49,652 nucleotides of DNA from the NCBI GenBank assembly GCA_021776595.1, contig JAJFFP010000048.1, positions 1 through 49,652 of the forward strand. The letters run 5' to 3'. Numbering within the stretch: the stretch's first letter is position 1; each line of letters starts with the position of its first letter. The notes under the pieces were generated by a model. The model did no database searches. It worked only from the letters and a program-made list of their open reading frames with translations, and was not told where the DNA came from. The position numbers and the translations under genes are program-made. Source of the DNA: Robiginitomaculum sp. (lineage in GTDB: Bacteria > Pseudomonadota > Alphaproteobacteria > Caulobacterales > Maricaulaceae). Shown here piece by piece: positions 1 to 9,048 of the stretch.

Positions 1-102
1 GCTCCGCAGCTCATAGACCGTGATATGCTCGTTATCTTTGTCATTGAGCAAATGCGTTGCGAGCTGTCCGGCCCCGCTTCTTTGTGAGCCCTTGAGGATC
101 AT
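1..102 (-). CDS. Relaxase / mobilisation nuclease, N-terminal fragment (cut by window edge)
   Basis: Only the first 34 codons lie in the window; the gene continues past position 1. The fragment begins MILKGSQRSGAGQLATHLLN and continues with a DNEHITVYELR stretch. This opening is characteristic of VirD2/MobA-like plasmid relaxases, which nick the oriT strand and lead it into the recipient cell. Its ATG overlaps the stop of the upstream mobC-like gene by 4 nt (ATGA), so the two are translationally coupled. The catalytic tyrosine and histidine triad cannot be assessed here. The family call rests on the N-terminus and on the neighbouring gene. Confidence 0.7.
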   Translation of the reverse strand, partial: MILKGSQRSGAGQLATHLLNDKDNEHITVYELRS

Positions 103-551
103 AAGCGATACCTCCGCTCATCAAGCGAGACGCGGGCAAAGCTCTGTGAAGTGGATTCACCGCGTTTGTGCTTTTCATCCGTGCGCATGCCCAGCGCCCG
201 CATCAAAAGCAGGCGCATAGTGCGAATGTCATCACCGGCGCGGGAAATGTCGCGCTTGGTTTCAAAATCAAAATACAGCGTGCCGGAATTGGCCGATTTA
301 GCGAGCTGGTTCAGATTATTGGACAGCCGTGAAGCACCCATACAGGCCAGCAATTCTGCTAAGGCTTTATGGTCTTTTACCGGAGCTTTGCCGCGTTTAT
401 GTCTAGGCTTGTATCCAGCTCCAAAAAGGCGCGATTTGATAAACGCCCCCATGGGCATGCCAGCGGATTGTTGTTCCAGCCAGGCACGCTCCTCAAAGGT
501 TAGCCTTAGTGAAAACGGTGCTTCTCTCTTGCCGTAGCTTTTCTTGTCCAT
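99..551 (-). CDS. mobC: MobC-like plasmid mobilisation relaxosome protein
   Basis: A 150-residue basic protein. Residues about 12-45 look like a ribbon-helix-helix DNA-binding unit (FSLRLTFEERAWLEQQSAG), and a conserved SRLSNNLNQLAKSANSGTL segment lies near residues 75-93. That segment is the hallmark of MobC-type accessory proteins, which help relaxases bind and melt oriT. It is coupled by an ATGA overlap to the relaxase that follows on the same strand. An inverted repeat typical of an oriT lies 50 nt upstream. Together they suggest the end of a mobilisable element integrated next to chromosomal cell-wall genes. Confidence 0.75.
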   Translation of the reverse strand: MDKKSYGKREAPFSLRLTFEERAWLEQQSAGMPMGAFIKSRLFGAGYKPRHKRGKAPVKDHKALAELLACMGASRLSNNLNQLAKSANSGTLYFDFETKRDISRAGDDIRTMRLLLMRALGMRTDEKHKRGESTSQSFARVSLDERRYRL

Positions 552-974
552 CGTCTGCTTCTCCAGCCGACGAAAAAACCTGATAGCCCACGCAAAAGCG
601 CTCTGATTTATCTAGTTAAATCAGAGGTTTGCGCGTTTATGCGGCTATGGGTTAAATCGTAAGCGTTAAAAAGCAGGCTCAGTTGGCTCGTAGCCCCCGC
701 AACCAACCCGGAATTCATTACACTTTACTAATCAACTATTTAAATAGCGCAATTTGATTCATTTCAGGTTAATGGCTGTAAATCAACAATGAGATTATCA
801 CCCTGACGGGAACGATCTGGCTCTGTATGGTTTCATAGGCAATGCCAGATCAGACGTCACTGTCATGGTCATTATTGTTTGGGCTGGAAGATCAACCAGA
901 ATATTTACCTCCAGGAATTTCCAATTAAGGGTGCGGCACTCGTGAACTAAACCGGGCAGGGCAGATTTAATATT
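552..974. other. Non-coding stretch between the mobilisation genes and pbpC
   Basis: A 423-nt gap with no convincing coding sequence. The left part holds the oriT-like dyad at 601-626. The remainder is unremarkable apart from AT-rich tracts around 720-770. The junction between a mobile element and the pbpC chromosomal backbone probably lies here or in the mob genes' distal flank. No duplicated attachment sequence or tRNA end is visible. Confidence 0.5.
601..626. repeat. Perfect 10-bp inverted repeat, candidate oriT/relaxosome site
   Basis: The arms CTCTGATTTA (601-610) and TAAATCAGAG (617-626) are perfectly complementary around a 6-nt loop. The flanks extend the symmetry imperfectly, with atagcc at about 571-577 facing ggctat at about 642-647. 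The site lies directly upstream of the mobC-relaxase pair, where oriT dyads usually sit. It could also be an autoregulatory operator for MobC. The nic site cannot be assigned from sequence alone. Confidence 0.5.
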
Positions 975-3098
975 TCACCCGGAGGGGGCGCGTACTTCAA
1001 AACTGATTTGGTCCAGAATGTTACCGGTTTTATCACGAAGAACGAGATTGTGCCTGCCCGGTGTGGGTTGCCAAAGTGCGTCCATATTCAATGGGGTAGC
1101 ATCCATCGTTAAGACCATGTTGGGTTTATTGCCCACAATAGAAAAGGCGATGAGCTGATACTTGGGCGGAATGTCCGGGTCCAGCGCCAGAATGGCCCCT
1201 GGGGCAGGGCGCACAATACGTGCGCGTTGGGCCTTGATGGAGATCGGCCGAATATGGCTAAGCTGGGTTCCCTTCAGGAATACCTCGCGGCGCGGCGGCC
1301 CTTGAGCGCTTGGGTAGTCGACAAGGGATGCAATAACTGAATCAGGCATTACGGGCGGTATCGATGGCCTTCTTTGGTGCAACATGGTCATCATGTCATG
1401 CCAAAGCGGCGCAGCACCGGAAACCCCGGAAACGCCGTGCATGGGATCGCCTTCAAAATTGCCAACCCAGATGCCGACAGTGTAATCGTGGCTATAGCCA
1501 ATGCACCAATTGTCACGCATGGCTTTGGAGGTGCCTGTTTTTACCGCGCTCCAAAACGGTGTGTTGAGATTATTGGAAAGGCCAAAGGTGATAAGACGGG
1601 CCGAGCGATCGCTCAGCATTGAGGAGACAATATAGGCCACGCTTTCTGGTAAAACCTGTCGCGGTTTTATATTGGGATCGCCGGCTTTGAGGCGTAACGG
1701 GCTGGCTTTGCCGCCATTGGCCAGTGTGCGATAGGCATTTACCTGTTCAGCCAGGCTGACTTCGGCGGAACCAAGCGCCAGCGAAAAACCATAATAGTCG
1801 CCATCGCGGGTAATGTTGGCATAGCCCAGATCATACAAACGCTCGCGAAACGGCTCTACGCCTGTGAGTAGCAAGGTGCGCACCGCTGGTATATTTAAGG
1901 AATTACCAAGGGCAGTGCGGGCGCTGACCAGCCCTTTATAACCGTGATCATAATTTTGCGGCACATATAGCCCGCCGGCCGTTTCCAGATGAATGGGGGC
2001 ATCATTCAACAGCGATGCAGCGGTTAAATAGCGCCGTTCCAGCGCCAAAGCATAGAGGTGTGGCTTTAGCGTAGACCCGGCCTGACGGTGAGCGCGCACC
2101 CCATCCACATGGGGCGACCGTGAAGTTATCGGGTTGGACCCCACCCAGGCGAGCACATTACCGGTGGCATTTTCCACTACCAATATGGCACCATCACGCA
2201 CATTACGGTGCGACAGGGCCGAGAGTTGCCGGGCCAGGGCTTCACTGGCAAAACGCTGGATGTTGATGTCAAGCGTGGTGTTAATACTGGTATTGCTGCC
2301 GGTGCCAGTGCCCAGCAGACGGGCGGCCAGATGCGGGGCTAATGACGGGGCCTGCGGTGCTTTTTCGGCTTTGGCAATGATGGTCTGCATGGCGGATTTG
2401 GGGCCATTACAGGGTGCTGTATTGGACAAGGCGCAAACGCGACTGAAAAGGCGTGCGGGTTTGGCATTGGGGGCAGGTAGAAGCGCGGCCAGCGCCAGGC
2501 TTTCATCTTGGGTCAAGCCCTGTGTGGTTTTGCCAAAGAGCTGACTGGCTGCCGCCGAAATGCCTTCGATTTCTCCGCGATAGCTTAGAAGGTTCAGATA
2601 ACTCTCAAAAATCTGCTCTTTGCTCCAATGCCGTTCCAGTGTGTGGGCAAAGCGGGCCTGGCGCAGCTTTGTGCGCAAGGTGCGCCGGGCAGGTGAGTTT
2701 TGCTGGCGGGCCTGCAAAAGGGTGGCCAATTGCATGGAAATGGTGCTGGCACCGCGTAAGGGCCGGTTCCGGGCATTATTCAGGGCGGCGGCAAAAACGC
2801 TGTGCCAGTCAATGCCATGATGTCGGTAAAACCGCTTGTCCTCGGCCTCAATGACGGCATTTAACAGCGCCGGTGAAACCTGGCGCAGCGCTGCCCATTG
2901 CCCACGGCGCATGGAAAAATCCGTGCGACGCACATGCAGGACATGGCCATTTCGGTCAAGAAGGGCAGAGCGTGAAGGTTGCCAGCCTTCCCGAACTTCC
3001 CTGTAGGATGGCACCGGGCCGGGGGCGCTCCAAACCATCAGGGCAATAATGCTTGCCAGTAAAATGGCAATCAGCGCAATACCGGTTTTAACCCTCAT
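975..3098 (-). CDS. pbpC: Penicillin-binding protein 1C (bifunctional peptidoglycan synthase)
   Basis: A 707-residue inner-membrane enzyme with an N-terminal anchor (about 5-25). The GT51 glycosyltransferase domain has the catalytic Glu in EDKRFYRHHG (E86) and RGASTISMQL at 115-124. The transpeptidase domain has the three penicillin-binding motifs: STLK (Ser342), SLN (400-402) and KTG (520-522). A C-terminal beta-rich extension of about 90 residues matches the PbpC-specific tail. The length is close to that of E. coli PbpC. Its ATG overlaps the stop of the alpha-2-macroglobulin gene (ATGA), the same pairing as yfhM-pbpC in enterobacteria. The two are thought to act together, with the macroglobulin trapping proteases while PBP1C repairs the wall. 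Confidence 0.95.
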   Translation of the reverse strand: MRVKTGIALIAILLASIIALMVWSAPGPVPSYREVREGWQPSRSALLDRNGHVLHVRRTDFSMRRGQWAALRQVSPALLNAVIEAEDKRFYRHHGIDWHSVFAAALNNARNRPLRGASTISMQLATLLQARQQNSPARRTLRTKLRQARFAHTLERHWSKEQIFESYLNLLSYRGEIEGISAAASQLFGKTTQGLTQDESLALAALLPAPNAKPARLFSRVCALSNTAPCNGPKSAMQTIIAKAEKAPQAPSLAPHLAARLLGTGTGSNTSINTTLDINIQRFASEALARQLSALSHRNVRDGAILVVENATGNVLAWVGSNPITSRSPHVDGVRAHRQAGSTLKPHLYALALERRYLTAASLLNDAPIHLETAGGLYVPQNYDHGYKGLVSARTALGNSLNIPAVRTLLLTGVEPFRERLYDLGYANITRDGDYYGFSLALGSAEVSLAEQVNAYRTLANGGKASPLRLKAGDPNIKPRQVLPESVAYIVSSMLSDRSARLITFGLSNNLNTPFWSAVKTGTSKAMRDNWCIGYSHDYTVGIWVGNFEGDPMHGVSGVSGAAPLWHDMMTMLHQRRPSIPPVMPDSVIASLVDYPSAQGPPRREVFLKGTQLSHIRPISIKAQRARIVRPAPGAILALDPDIPPKYQLIAFSIVGNKPNMVLTMDATPLNMDALWQPTPGRHNLVLRDKTGNILDQISFEVRAPSG

Positions 3099-6000
3099 GG
3101 GCGCGCTGTCTCTACGCTCAATGGTTTGATCGGTAACTCACCAAACATTTCAGGGGCATACATCGCCTCTACATGAGTTGGTGGCAGGTTGAAATCACCT
3201 TTTGTATTCAGGCGCAAGGTGTATTCCAGGCTAAATTTACCTTTGGGAACATAACGGTAAAACGCCTGATAGGCATCAAAACGACGTTCTTCGAACACTG
3301 GCCAGGCCATACCGCTATTGCGTTCTCCCTGATTGAGCAGGGCAGAATCGCCGCCCAGTCCACCGCCCAGAATTTGTGCGCCTGCGGGCACCGGGTCATT
3401 GATCACGACCCAGGTCATATCGGCCTGTGCATCAATTTCAAGTTTGATACGCACCACATCGCCGACGTGCCATTTGCCCGGTGAGGCCTGGCTGATTGGG
3501 GTGAGGGTGCGCGTAATGGCATAGCCAGATGAAAAGGGTTTACGCAGGGGAATGGCCGCCTTGGCGGTCACAAAGGCCCAAGGTGCACCTTGACCTAGAT
3601 GGGTGAGGCCAAGGCTTTGCTGTCCATCCTGCCAGGGAAAAGCAAAGGTGAGGGTTTTGCTCTCTTCCCAGGATTTGGTTTTTATGGATTTGCCCAATTG
3701 CGCCCGGCTTTGCCCGGTCACTTTGGTTTTCTCAAAGCGGGTCGAAAATTCGCGCATTGCCAACGCGCCCCAGGCATTTCCCGTGGTGGTGCGCCAATGC
3801 CCGTTTTGTTGGCGGCCAAGCAGACCGCGGGCCATGCGCGCCATATCCGCTTTCCAGAGGGGTGCATCGTTAAGGCTGATCAAGGCTCTGGCGGCATTGG
3901 TATCGGCAGAGATCATAAGCCACCAGAGATTGTCACTGCGTTCTGTGGAAAAGCCCATATGGGTGCCCTGAAAATTGAGCCGGGAACGCAATATCTGTTT
4001 GGCGTGCTCAATATTTTCCCGCCTGGTTTTGATGCTGGACATACGTTTGTTGATGTTCATCCAGTCCAGCACCGCCGATGTGGGCAACAGGTTTGGATCA
4101 ATGCTAAGACTGGTCAGCATTTGTGCATTGGCTTTGCCATACCGGGAAAGGGCGGCAATAGCCGCCAGTTTGCGCACGGTCAGGTCGGCGGTATTCAAAG
4201 GTGAGCCACGATGGATTTTACCGGCCACAAATGCCTGTAAGGCCCGCTGCATTTGCGCAAGCTGGTTGTCCGGTATTTCCCATCCGGCCTGGTCAGAAAT
4301 AGCCAGAACATAGGCGGTCAGCGTATCACTGCCGCGCAGGTAACTGGATGGGAAATATTTCAACAGGCCATCTTCATCAAGATAGGCCGGTATTGAGCGC
4401 ATCAACGCGGTCCAGCGCGCCTCATCATCCAGTGAAATGGCTATGGAGGTGCGTTGTTCGAAACAGCGATAGGGATAGCGGCTCATGTAACCACGAACCC
4501 CGGCCAGATCGCCGCCCAGTGTGCTTTGCAGGCGAATATCAACGCCGCCACGCCCTGGAACGGCATCATCGGGGCGCGCCACATCAAGCGACCATGGCGT
4601 ATCTAGCTGACGCAAGGTGGATTGAAAAACGCGCACCGGAACGGCTGGCTTTACATCCTGACTGACGGTGATGCTGTCTGTGGCCTTGCCACTATTGCCG
4701 GAAACACCAATCGACCACTCAAGGCGGGAAATATCAAATGGCACCAGAATATCCCAGCTAATATTGCGAGCCTGGCCCGCCGGGATGGAAAGTTTTTGCT
4801 CCGTAAGGGGTCCAAGACCGGAAACACTGCCGCCCACCAGAACATCCATGGGGTCATCCGAGGCATTACGGATGGTAAAAATGGCACCAAAGCGATCATT
4901 TTCGCGCACCAGTTTTGGCAGGCCGGACAGGACCTGCAGATCTTGCGTGGTGGTAATTTTACCAGACCCGGTGCCAAAAAGATTAAGTCCGCCCTCGGCA
5001 ATGGCGACAATACGAAATGCGCTTAGACTGTCATTCAAGGGAAATGAAACCTGCGCCATACCGTTTTCATCAAGGATTACGCTGCCTTTCCACAAAAGCA
5101 GGGTGTCAAAAAGTTGTCTTGAATTTTGTCGGCCACCACCACCGCCATGGGCTACGGCTTTACGACCAATATGACGCTTGCCAACGATTTGCATTTGCGC
5201 CGTTGAGGTCAGCACTTCAAGATCGCGCTCATCCATCATCGCACCCAGCAAATCCCAAGAAGTATTGGGGGAGAGTTGCAACAATGCCTCATCCACAACG
5301 GCCAATGCAATTTCTGAACCTGCGGGCAGGGCAGCACCATCGGCCCGCGAGACTTTGATTATGACGGTTGCGGTTTCACGAATTTGATAAACGGATTTAT
5401 CGGTGGCGACATTGACATGCAGACGATGGGCATTCCACCCCACCCGCATATTGGCCAGACCAAGGCGGTATGCCGGTTTGGCCAGATCAATCAGGGCCGT
5501 GGCCCGGCCACCATCGCGCGACAACCAGGGCAGGTCGTGCCTGCGGGCAAAGTCGGCAAGCCAGCTCTGCCAAGGGGCGACACGGCCACGCACCGCCAGA
5601 ACCGATATATAGACATTGGGGGCATATTGCGCCTTCACCGGCACCTTGATGACCGGGCTTTTACCGGAGATGGTCGTAATAAAGTGATCGATAACGCCTT
5701 CGCGTTCTATGGTGACAAGAGCGGTGGCCTTGCGAAACGGGCTGCGCACCTGCACTTTTGCTGTATCACCGCCATTATATTCGGTGTTTTCAATCAGCAA
5801 ATCCATGCGGTCGCCATCGGTGCCGGAAAACCACCAGTCATCATCGCCAGCCACCCAAATGCTGGTGGTGGCGCGCGAAACATTGCCATTTTTATCGTGC
5901 ACACTGGCTTGTAAAATTACTTCGCCAGACTGGCCGGGGGCCAATGTGCAGGTAAATTTTCCGCTTCTTCCCGCTTTGCCGGTGCAACTGGCCTCCAGGG

Positions 6001-8842
6001 TCTCGATCCGGGTGACGTTTTCATAGGAGTAAAATCCGCCGATCAGACGTTTGCGGTAAGAATAGTTTTTGCGGGCAAAGGCTTTAACCTCAATGGCTGT
6101 GCCGGGCGCTGGTTTGCCATCAACATTCAGAGCCACCATATGCAACTTTAACTTATCAATGCTGGCCGCCCACCCTTCGGTTTTAATGCCCACCACATTT
6201 GCTGCAGGCCACAGATCAAATCGTGTGGCCTTGGTCAAGATTTGTCCGCTGGCATCCCTGTATTCCAGCTCTGCAGTCAGCGTATTATGAGAAGTGATGG
6301 CGGGCAGTTTGTCGAGGGTCAGGCGTAGCGCGCCATCACCATCCAAAGTGGCAGGGATGAGGCTGGTTATCGGCCGGTTACCATCGTCCTCGCCTTGCCC
6401 TGTAGAGCTGGTTTGCGGGTTTAGTTTTTCTGCATCAAAGCGATAATCGTCATAATCATTAAATTGCGCCGGGGTCGGGCGCGCAATGGTGCGCACCTTG
6501 ACTGGCAACCCGGATGCCCCGCCGCCAGAAAGGTATCGCACCATTATATTCAGCGGCAATTCGCTGACATTCACCAATGGCGTTTTGGGGCCTTGCACAA
6601 TAGCTTCCATGGTTGGCAGGCGAAATTCCTCCACCCGGAAGCTGCCAGCACTTTGCCACACACCATGTTGTTTGACATAAACCGAATAGCGGCCAAGGCG
6701 CGCATCTTTTGGGGTGACATACTGGCTTAGCGCACGGCCATTTTTATTGAACTCAATGGGAAATTCCACGTCCTGACCACTGGTTTCATGGCTGATCCGG
6801 ACCATGCTTTTGCGCGTAAAGCCGGGCGGCAAGGCAAAACCATTGACGCTATGGCGGCGGACATAATGTTTCATGGAAATGGTTTCGCCGGCGCACAACA
6901 AGGTGCGACCAAACACGGTGTGTGCCATATCCGCCTGCCATTCGCTGCCCTGTGGCAGGTCAAAATCATAAGGGGCAATGCCGTCATTCCATTCGCTTAA
7001 TGTAAAGCTGAAATCATCGCCCTTGGCGGCGCTAATCACTAAAGAATGGTTTTTATCGCCATAGCAACTTCCCCAGCTTCGCGGCGCATCCAAAATGGCA
7101 TCAATGCGGGCAGTGCCATCCTTGCCGGTGGTGCCATTCCACAAGGGTTTTTTAGTGCAGGTATCACCAATGCTGACTTTTGCATCGCTGACAGGTTTGC
7201 CGGTATCCAGCGCCGTAACCCATATGAGCGAGCCTTCACGCCCCCATTGAAAATGAACGACCATATTCGTAACCAGCGCCGTGGTGGAAACATAGCGTGA
7301 GGCTTTACGGCCAAGCAGAGCTTCACCCAATGCCCGGCTTTTCAACTCAACCGCGTAAAACCCCGGTTTTTTCAAGGGAATGCCAATAACCTCAAAGGCT
7401 TTCTCACCCGCCGGTCGCGGAATATCAAAGTCTTGAGTCTTGGTGCTTTTTGCAAATATCGATTGCGCACCAGTGGTGTTTTGGTAAGTGGAACTTCCAT
7501 CTTTATTTTTTATCCATTTGCCGCGCCAGCGACCGGCTTCCTTGGCGCGATCCATCCATTTCAGCATGGCAAATACGTCCTGGGCGCGGTGCACCTGCGC
7601 GGAAACTTCTCCATCTGGCACGGCTTTCATTTTGGCGGCAATCGCCGGTTCAATATTGCGCACCGTGACTGGCAAAACCGCGCCCGCCCGGCTTTCTATA
7701 ATACCAAATTCACTGGCAAATTTGATCAGCGGTGGAAACGCATCCGTGCGCACACTAAGCGGAAAACGCCCGGCGTTTTGCAAAGTTCGCCCGGTATCAT
7801 CAACCAGCCCTGGCGGCAGCTCCAGTGTATAATTGCTATTGGGTGCAAAGGCGGCCTTTAAGGTCACACCGTAGGTGGTGGGCGCATCCTTATCATCGAT
7901 GGTAACAGGCTGGCGTTGGCCCGCATTGTCGGCCAGTATTATTTTTGCTGCCGTTTCGGCGAGGATCGGCGCGCTGAAGCGTAAACGCATGTCCATCATC
8001 GGCAGGCAGGGGGCTTCGGCATTTGTGCGCTGGCAAGAAAAACGGGCCGTAAAGGCCGGGCGTGTGCGAAAGCGGTAATTCTGATCTTGCGCAGTGGCAA
8101 GGCCGGATGGTGCGGCTATGCCCTTGCCCCATACCAGTGAAAGCCGGGTTGCCGGTGGCAAGGTGCGCTGGCAACGCAAAACGGTGATTGCGTTTTCGCG
8201 TTCGGCGCGGCTTTCGCCCTCATCGGCGAGGCTGTTATAGCGATAGCCCATTGTGCGCAAAGTTTGCAGGGCGGCTTCACGTTCTTCCGCTTCAAGAACG
8301 ATAACGGGTATTTGCTCGCCTATGCCTTCCACCGCGCAATAGGCATGTTCCGCCACCGAGGCGGCAATTGCAGGCGCATCAAGGCCCAGGAAAAACATCT
8401 GGTTTTCGTCGATGGAGGAGGAGCCTTTATACGGCGCGCTGGTATGAATAGCGGGTCCGCCGGTGTTGAAATGGTATGATTTTTTGCCCGAAACGCGAGC
8501 GCCATCCAGGTTTTTCAGATCGGCTTTGAGTGTAAAGCTACAGCGTAAACCTCCGGGCAGGTCGTGTGCAAAATCATACACCCAATTGCGCCCGTCCGCC
8601 CATCGCCCGGTGCCTGGGGCAGCACAATCAATGTCAAAGGGGTCCGGTTGTCTTGGGTCGCCAAGACTGGTCATGGGGGTAGAGAAACGCACCGCGACCT
8701 GCCGGACGTTTTTGACGGTGCCTTGCGGCGAGAACACTTCCACTCTTGGGCCAGCGGCTGCCAATGCAGCGCCTGATATGAATGGCGTTGCGGATAATGC
8801 CGCCAGTATAATGATGAAAAACCTAAGCGTGTATTTGCGCAT
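3095..8842 (-). CDS. yfhM: Alpha-2-macroglobulin family protein (YfhM type)
   Basis: A large (1915-residue) periplasmic protein with MG-like beta-sandwich repeats, a bait-type region and a C-terminal thioester domain. The thioester motif CFEQ is present at about residue 1459 (in RYPYRCFEQRTS), so covalent trapping of proteases is plausible. I start at 8842, where MRKYTLRFF opens a clear signal peptide ending ALAAAG and an AGGGG ribosome-binding site sits 7 nt upstream. The frame stays open to 8947, but the extra 35 residues lack signal-peptide character. Unlike E. coli YfhM there is no lipobox cysteine, so it is probably soluble in the periplasm. It is coupled to pbpC by an ATGA overlap. Confidence 0.93.
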   Translation of the reverse strand: MRKYTLRFFIIILAALSATPFISGAALAAAGPRVEVFSPQGTVKNVRQVAVRFSTPMTSLGDPRQPDPFDIDCAAPGTGRWADGRNWVYDFAHDLPGGLRCSFTLKADLKNLDGARVSGKKSYHFNTGGPAIHTSAPYKGSSSIDENQMFFLGLDAPAIAASVAEHAYCAVEGIGEQIPVIVLEAEEREAALQTLRTMGYRYNSLADEGESRAERENAITVLRCQRTLPPATRLSLVWGKGIAAPSGLATAQDQNYRFRTRPAFTARFSCQRTNAEAPCLPMMDMRLRFSAPILAETAAKIILADNAGQRQPVTIDDKDAPTTYGVTLKAAFAPNSNYTLELPPGLVDDTGRTLQNAGRFPLSVRTDAFPPLIKFASEFGIIESRAGAVLPVTVRNIEPAIAAKMKAVPDGEVSAQVHRAQDVFAMLKWMDRAKEAGRWRGKWIKNKDGSSTYQNTTGAQSIFAKSTKTQDFDIPRPAGEKAFEVIGIPLKKPGFYAVELKSRALGEALLGRKASRYVSTTALVTNMVVHFQWGREGSLIWVTALDTGKPVSDAKVSIGDTCTKKPLWNGTTGKDGTARIDAILDAPRSWGSCYGDKNHSLVISAAKGDDFSFTLSEWNDGIAPYDFDLPQGSEWQADMAHTVFGRTLLCAGETISMKHYVRRHSVNGFALPPGFTRKSMVRISHETSGQDVEFPIEFNKNGRALSQYVTPKDARLGRYSVYVKQHGVWQSAGSFRVEEFRLPTMEAIVQGPKTPLVNVSELPLNIMVRYLSGGGASGLPVKVRTIARPTPAQFNDYDDYRFDAEKLNPQTSSTGQGEDDGNRPITSLIPATLDGDGALRLTLDKLPAITSHNTLTAELEYRDASGQILTKATRFDLWPAANVVGIKTEGWAASIDKLKLHMVALNVDGKPAPGTAIEVKAFARKNYSYRKRLIGGFYSYENVTRIETLEASCTGKAGRSGKFTCTLAPGQSGEVILQASVHDKNGNVSRATTSIWVAGDDDWWFSGTDGDRMDLLIENTEYNGGDTAKVQVRSPFRKATALVTIEREGVIDHFITTISGKSPVIKVPVKAQYAPNVYISVLAVRGRVAPWQSWLADFARRHDLPWLSRDGGRATALIDLAKPAYRLGLANMRVGWNAHRLHVNVATDKSVYQIRETATVIIKVSRADGAALPAGSEIALAVVDEALLQLSPNTSWDLLGAMMDERDLEVLTSTAQMQIVGKRHIGRKAVAHGGGGGRQNSRQLFDTLLLWKGSVILDENGMAQVSFPLNDSLSAFRIVAIAEGGLNLFGTGSGKITTTQDLQVLSGLPKLVRENDRFGAIFTIRNASDDPMDVLVGGSVSGLGPLTEQKLSIPAGQARNISWDILVPFDISRLEWSIGVSGNSGKATDSITVSQDVKPAVPVRVFQSTLRQLDTPWSLDVARPDDAVPGRGGVDIRLQSTLGGDLAGVRGYMSRYPYRCFEQRTSIAISLDDEARWTALMRSIPAYLDEDGLLKYFPSSYLRGSDTLTAYVLAISDQAGWEIPDNQLAQMQRALQAFVAGKIHRGSPLNTADLTVRKLAAIAALSRYGKANAQMLTSLSIDPNLLPTSAVLDWMNINKRMSSIKTRRENIEHAKQILRSRLNFQGTHMGFSTERSDNLWWLMISADTNAARALISLNDAPLWKADMARMARGLLGRQQNGHWRTTTGNAWGALAMREFSTRFEKTKVTGQSRAQLGKSIKTKSWEESKTLTFAFPWQDGQQSLGLTHLGQGAPWAFVTAKAAIPLRKPFSSGYAITRTLTPISQASPGKWHVGDVVRIKLEIDAQADMTWVVINDPVPAGAQILGGGLGGDSALLNQGERNSGMAWPVFEERRFDAYQAFYRYVPKGKFSLEYTLRLNTKGDFNLPPTHVEAMYAPEMFGELPIKPLSVETARP

Positions 8843-9048
8843 TTGCGACCCCTGATGCGTCCCCCCGGACGGCTTTGTGCCTGCACACTGTGCCGACAAT
8901 GTGGTGGCCTCGCGGCCATATTCGTTCAGTTTAGCACCTTTCCACAAAAGAAGCAGGGGGGTATCGTGCGGGGAATATCAAAATTGTCTTTTCGACCCTC
9001 AGGCGCACAAAACCCGTGTAATATAAGCGCAATGGAAACAAGCAGAGC

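Noticed and set aside
660-705. Hairpin-like ggctc...gtagcccc stretch considered as a tRNA end or attachment site
   Set aside because: It lacks the T-arm consensus and an acceptor stem, and no direct repeat of it was seen elsewhere in the window.
3170-8860. Many long open frames opposite the macroglobulin gene
   Set aside because: They have no family-like sequence or ribosome-binding sites and arise from codon bias of the real 5.7-kb gene.
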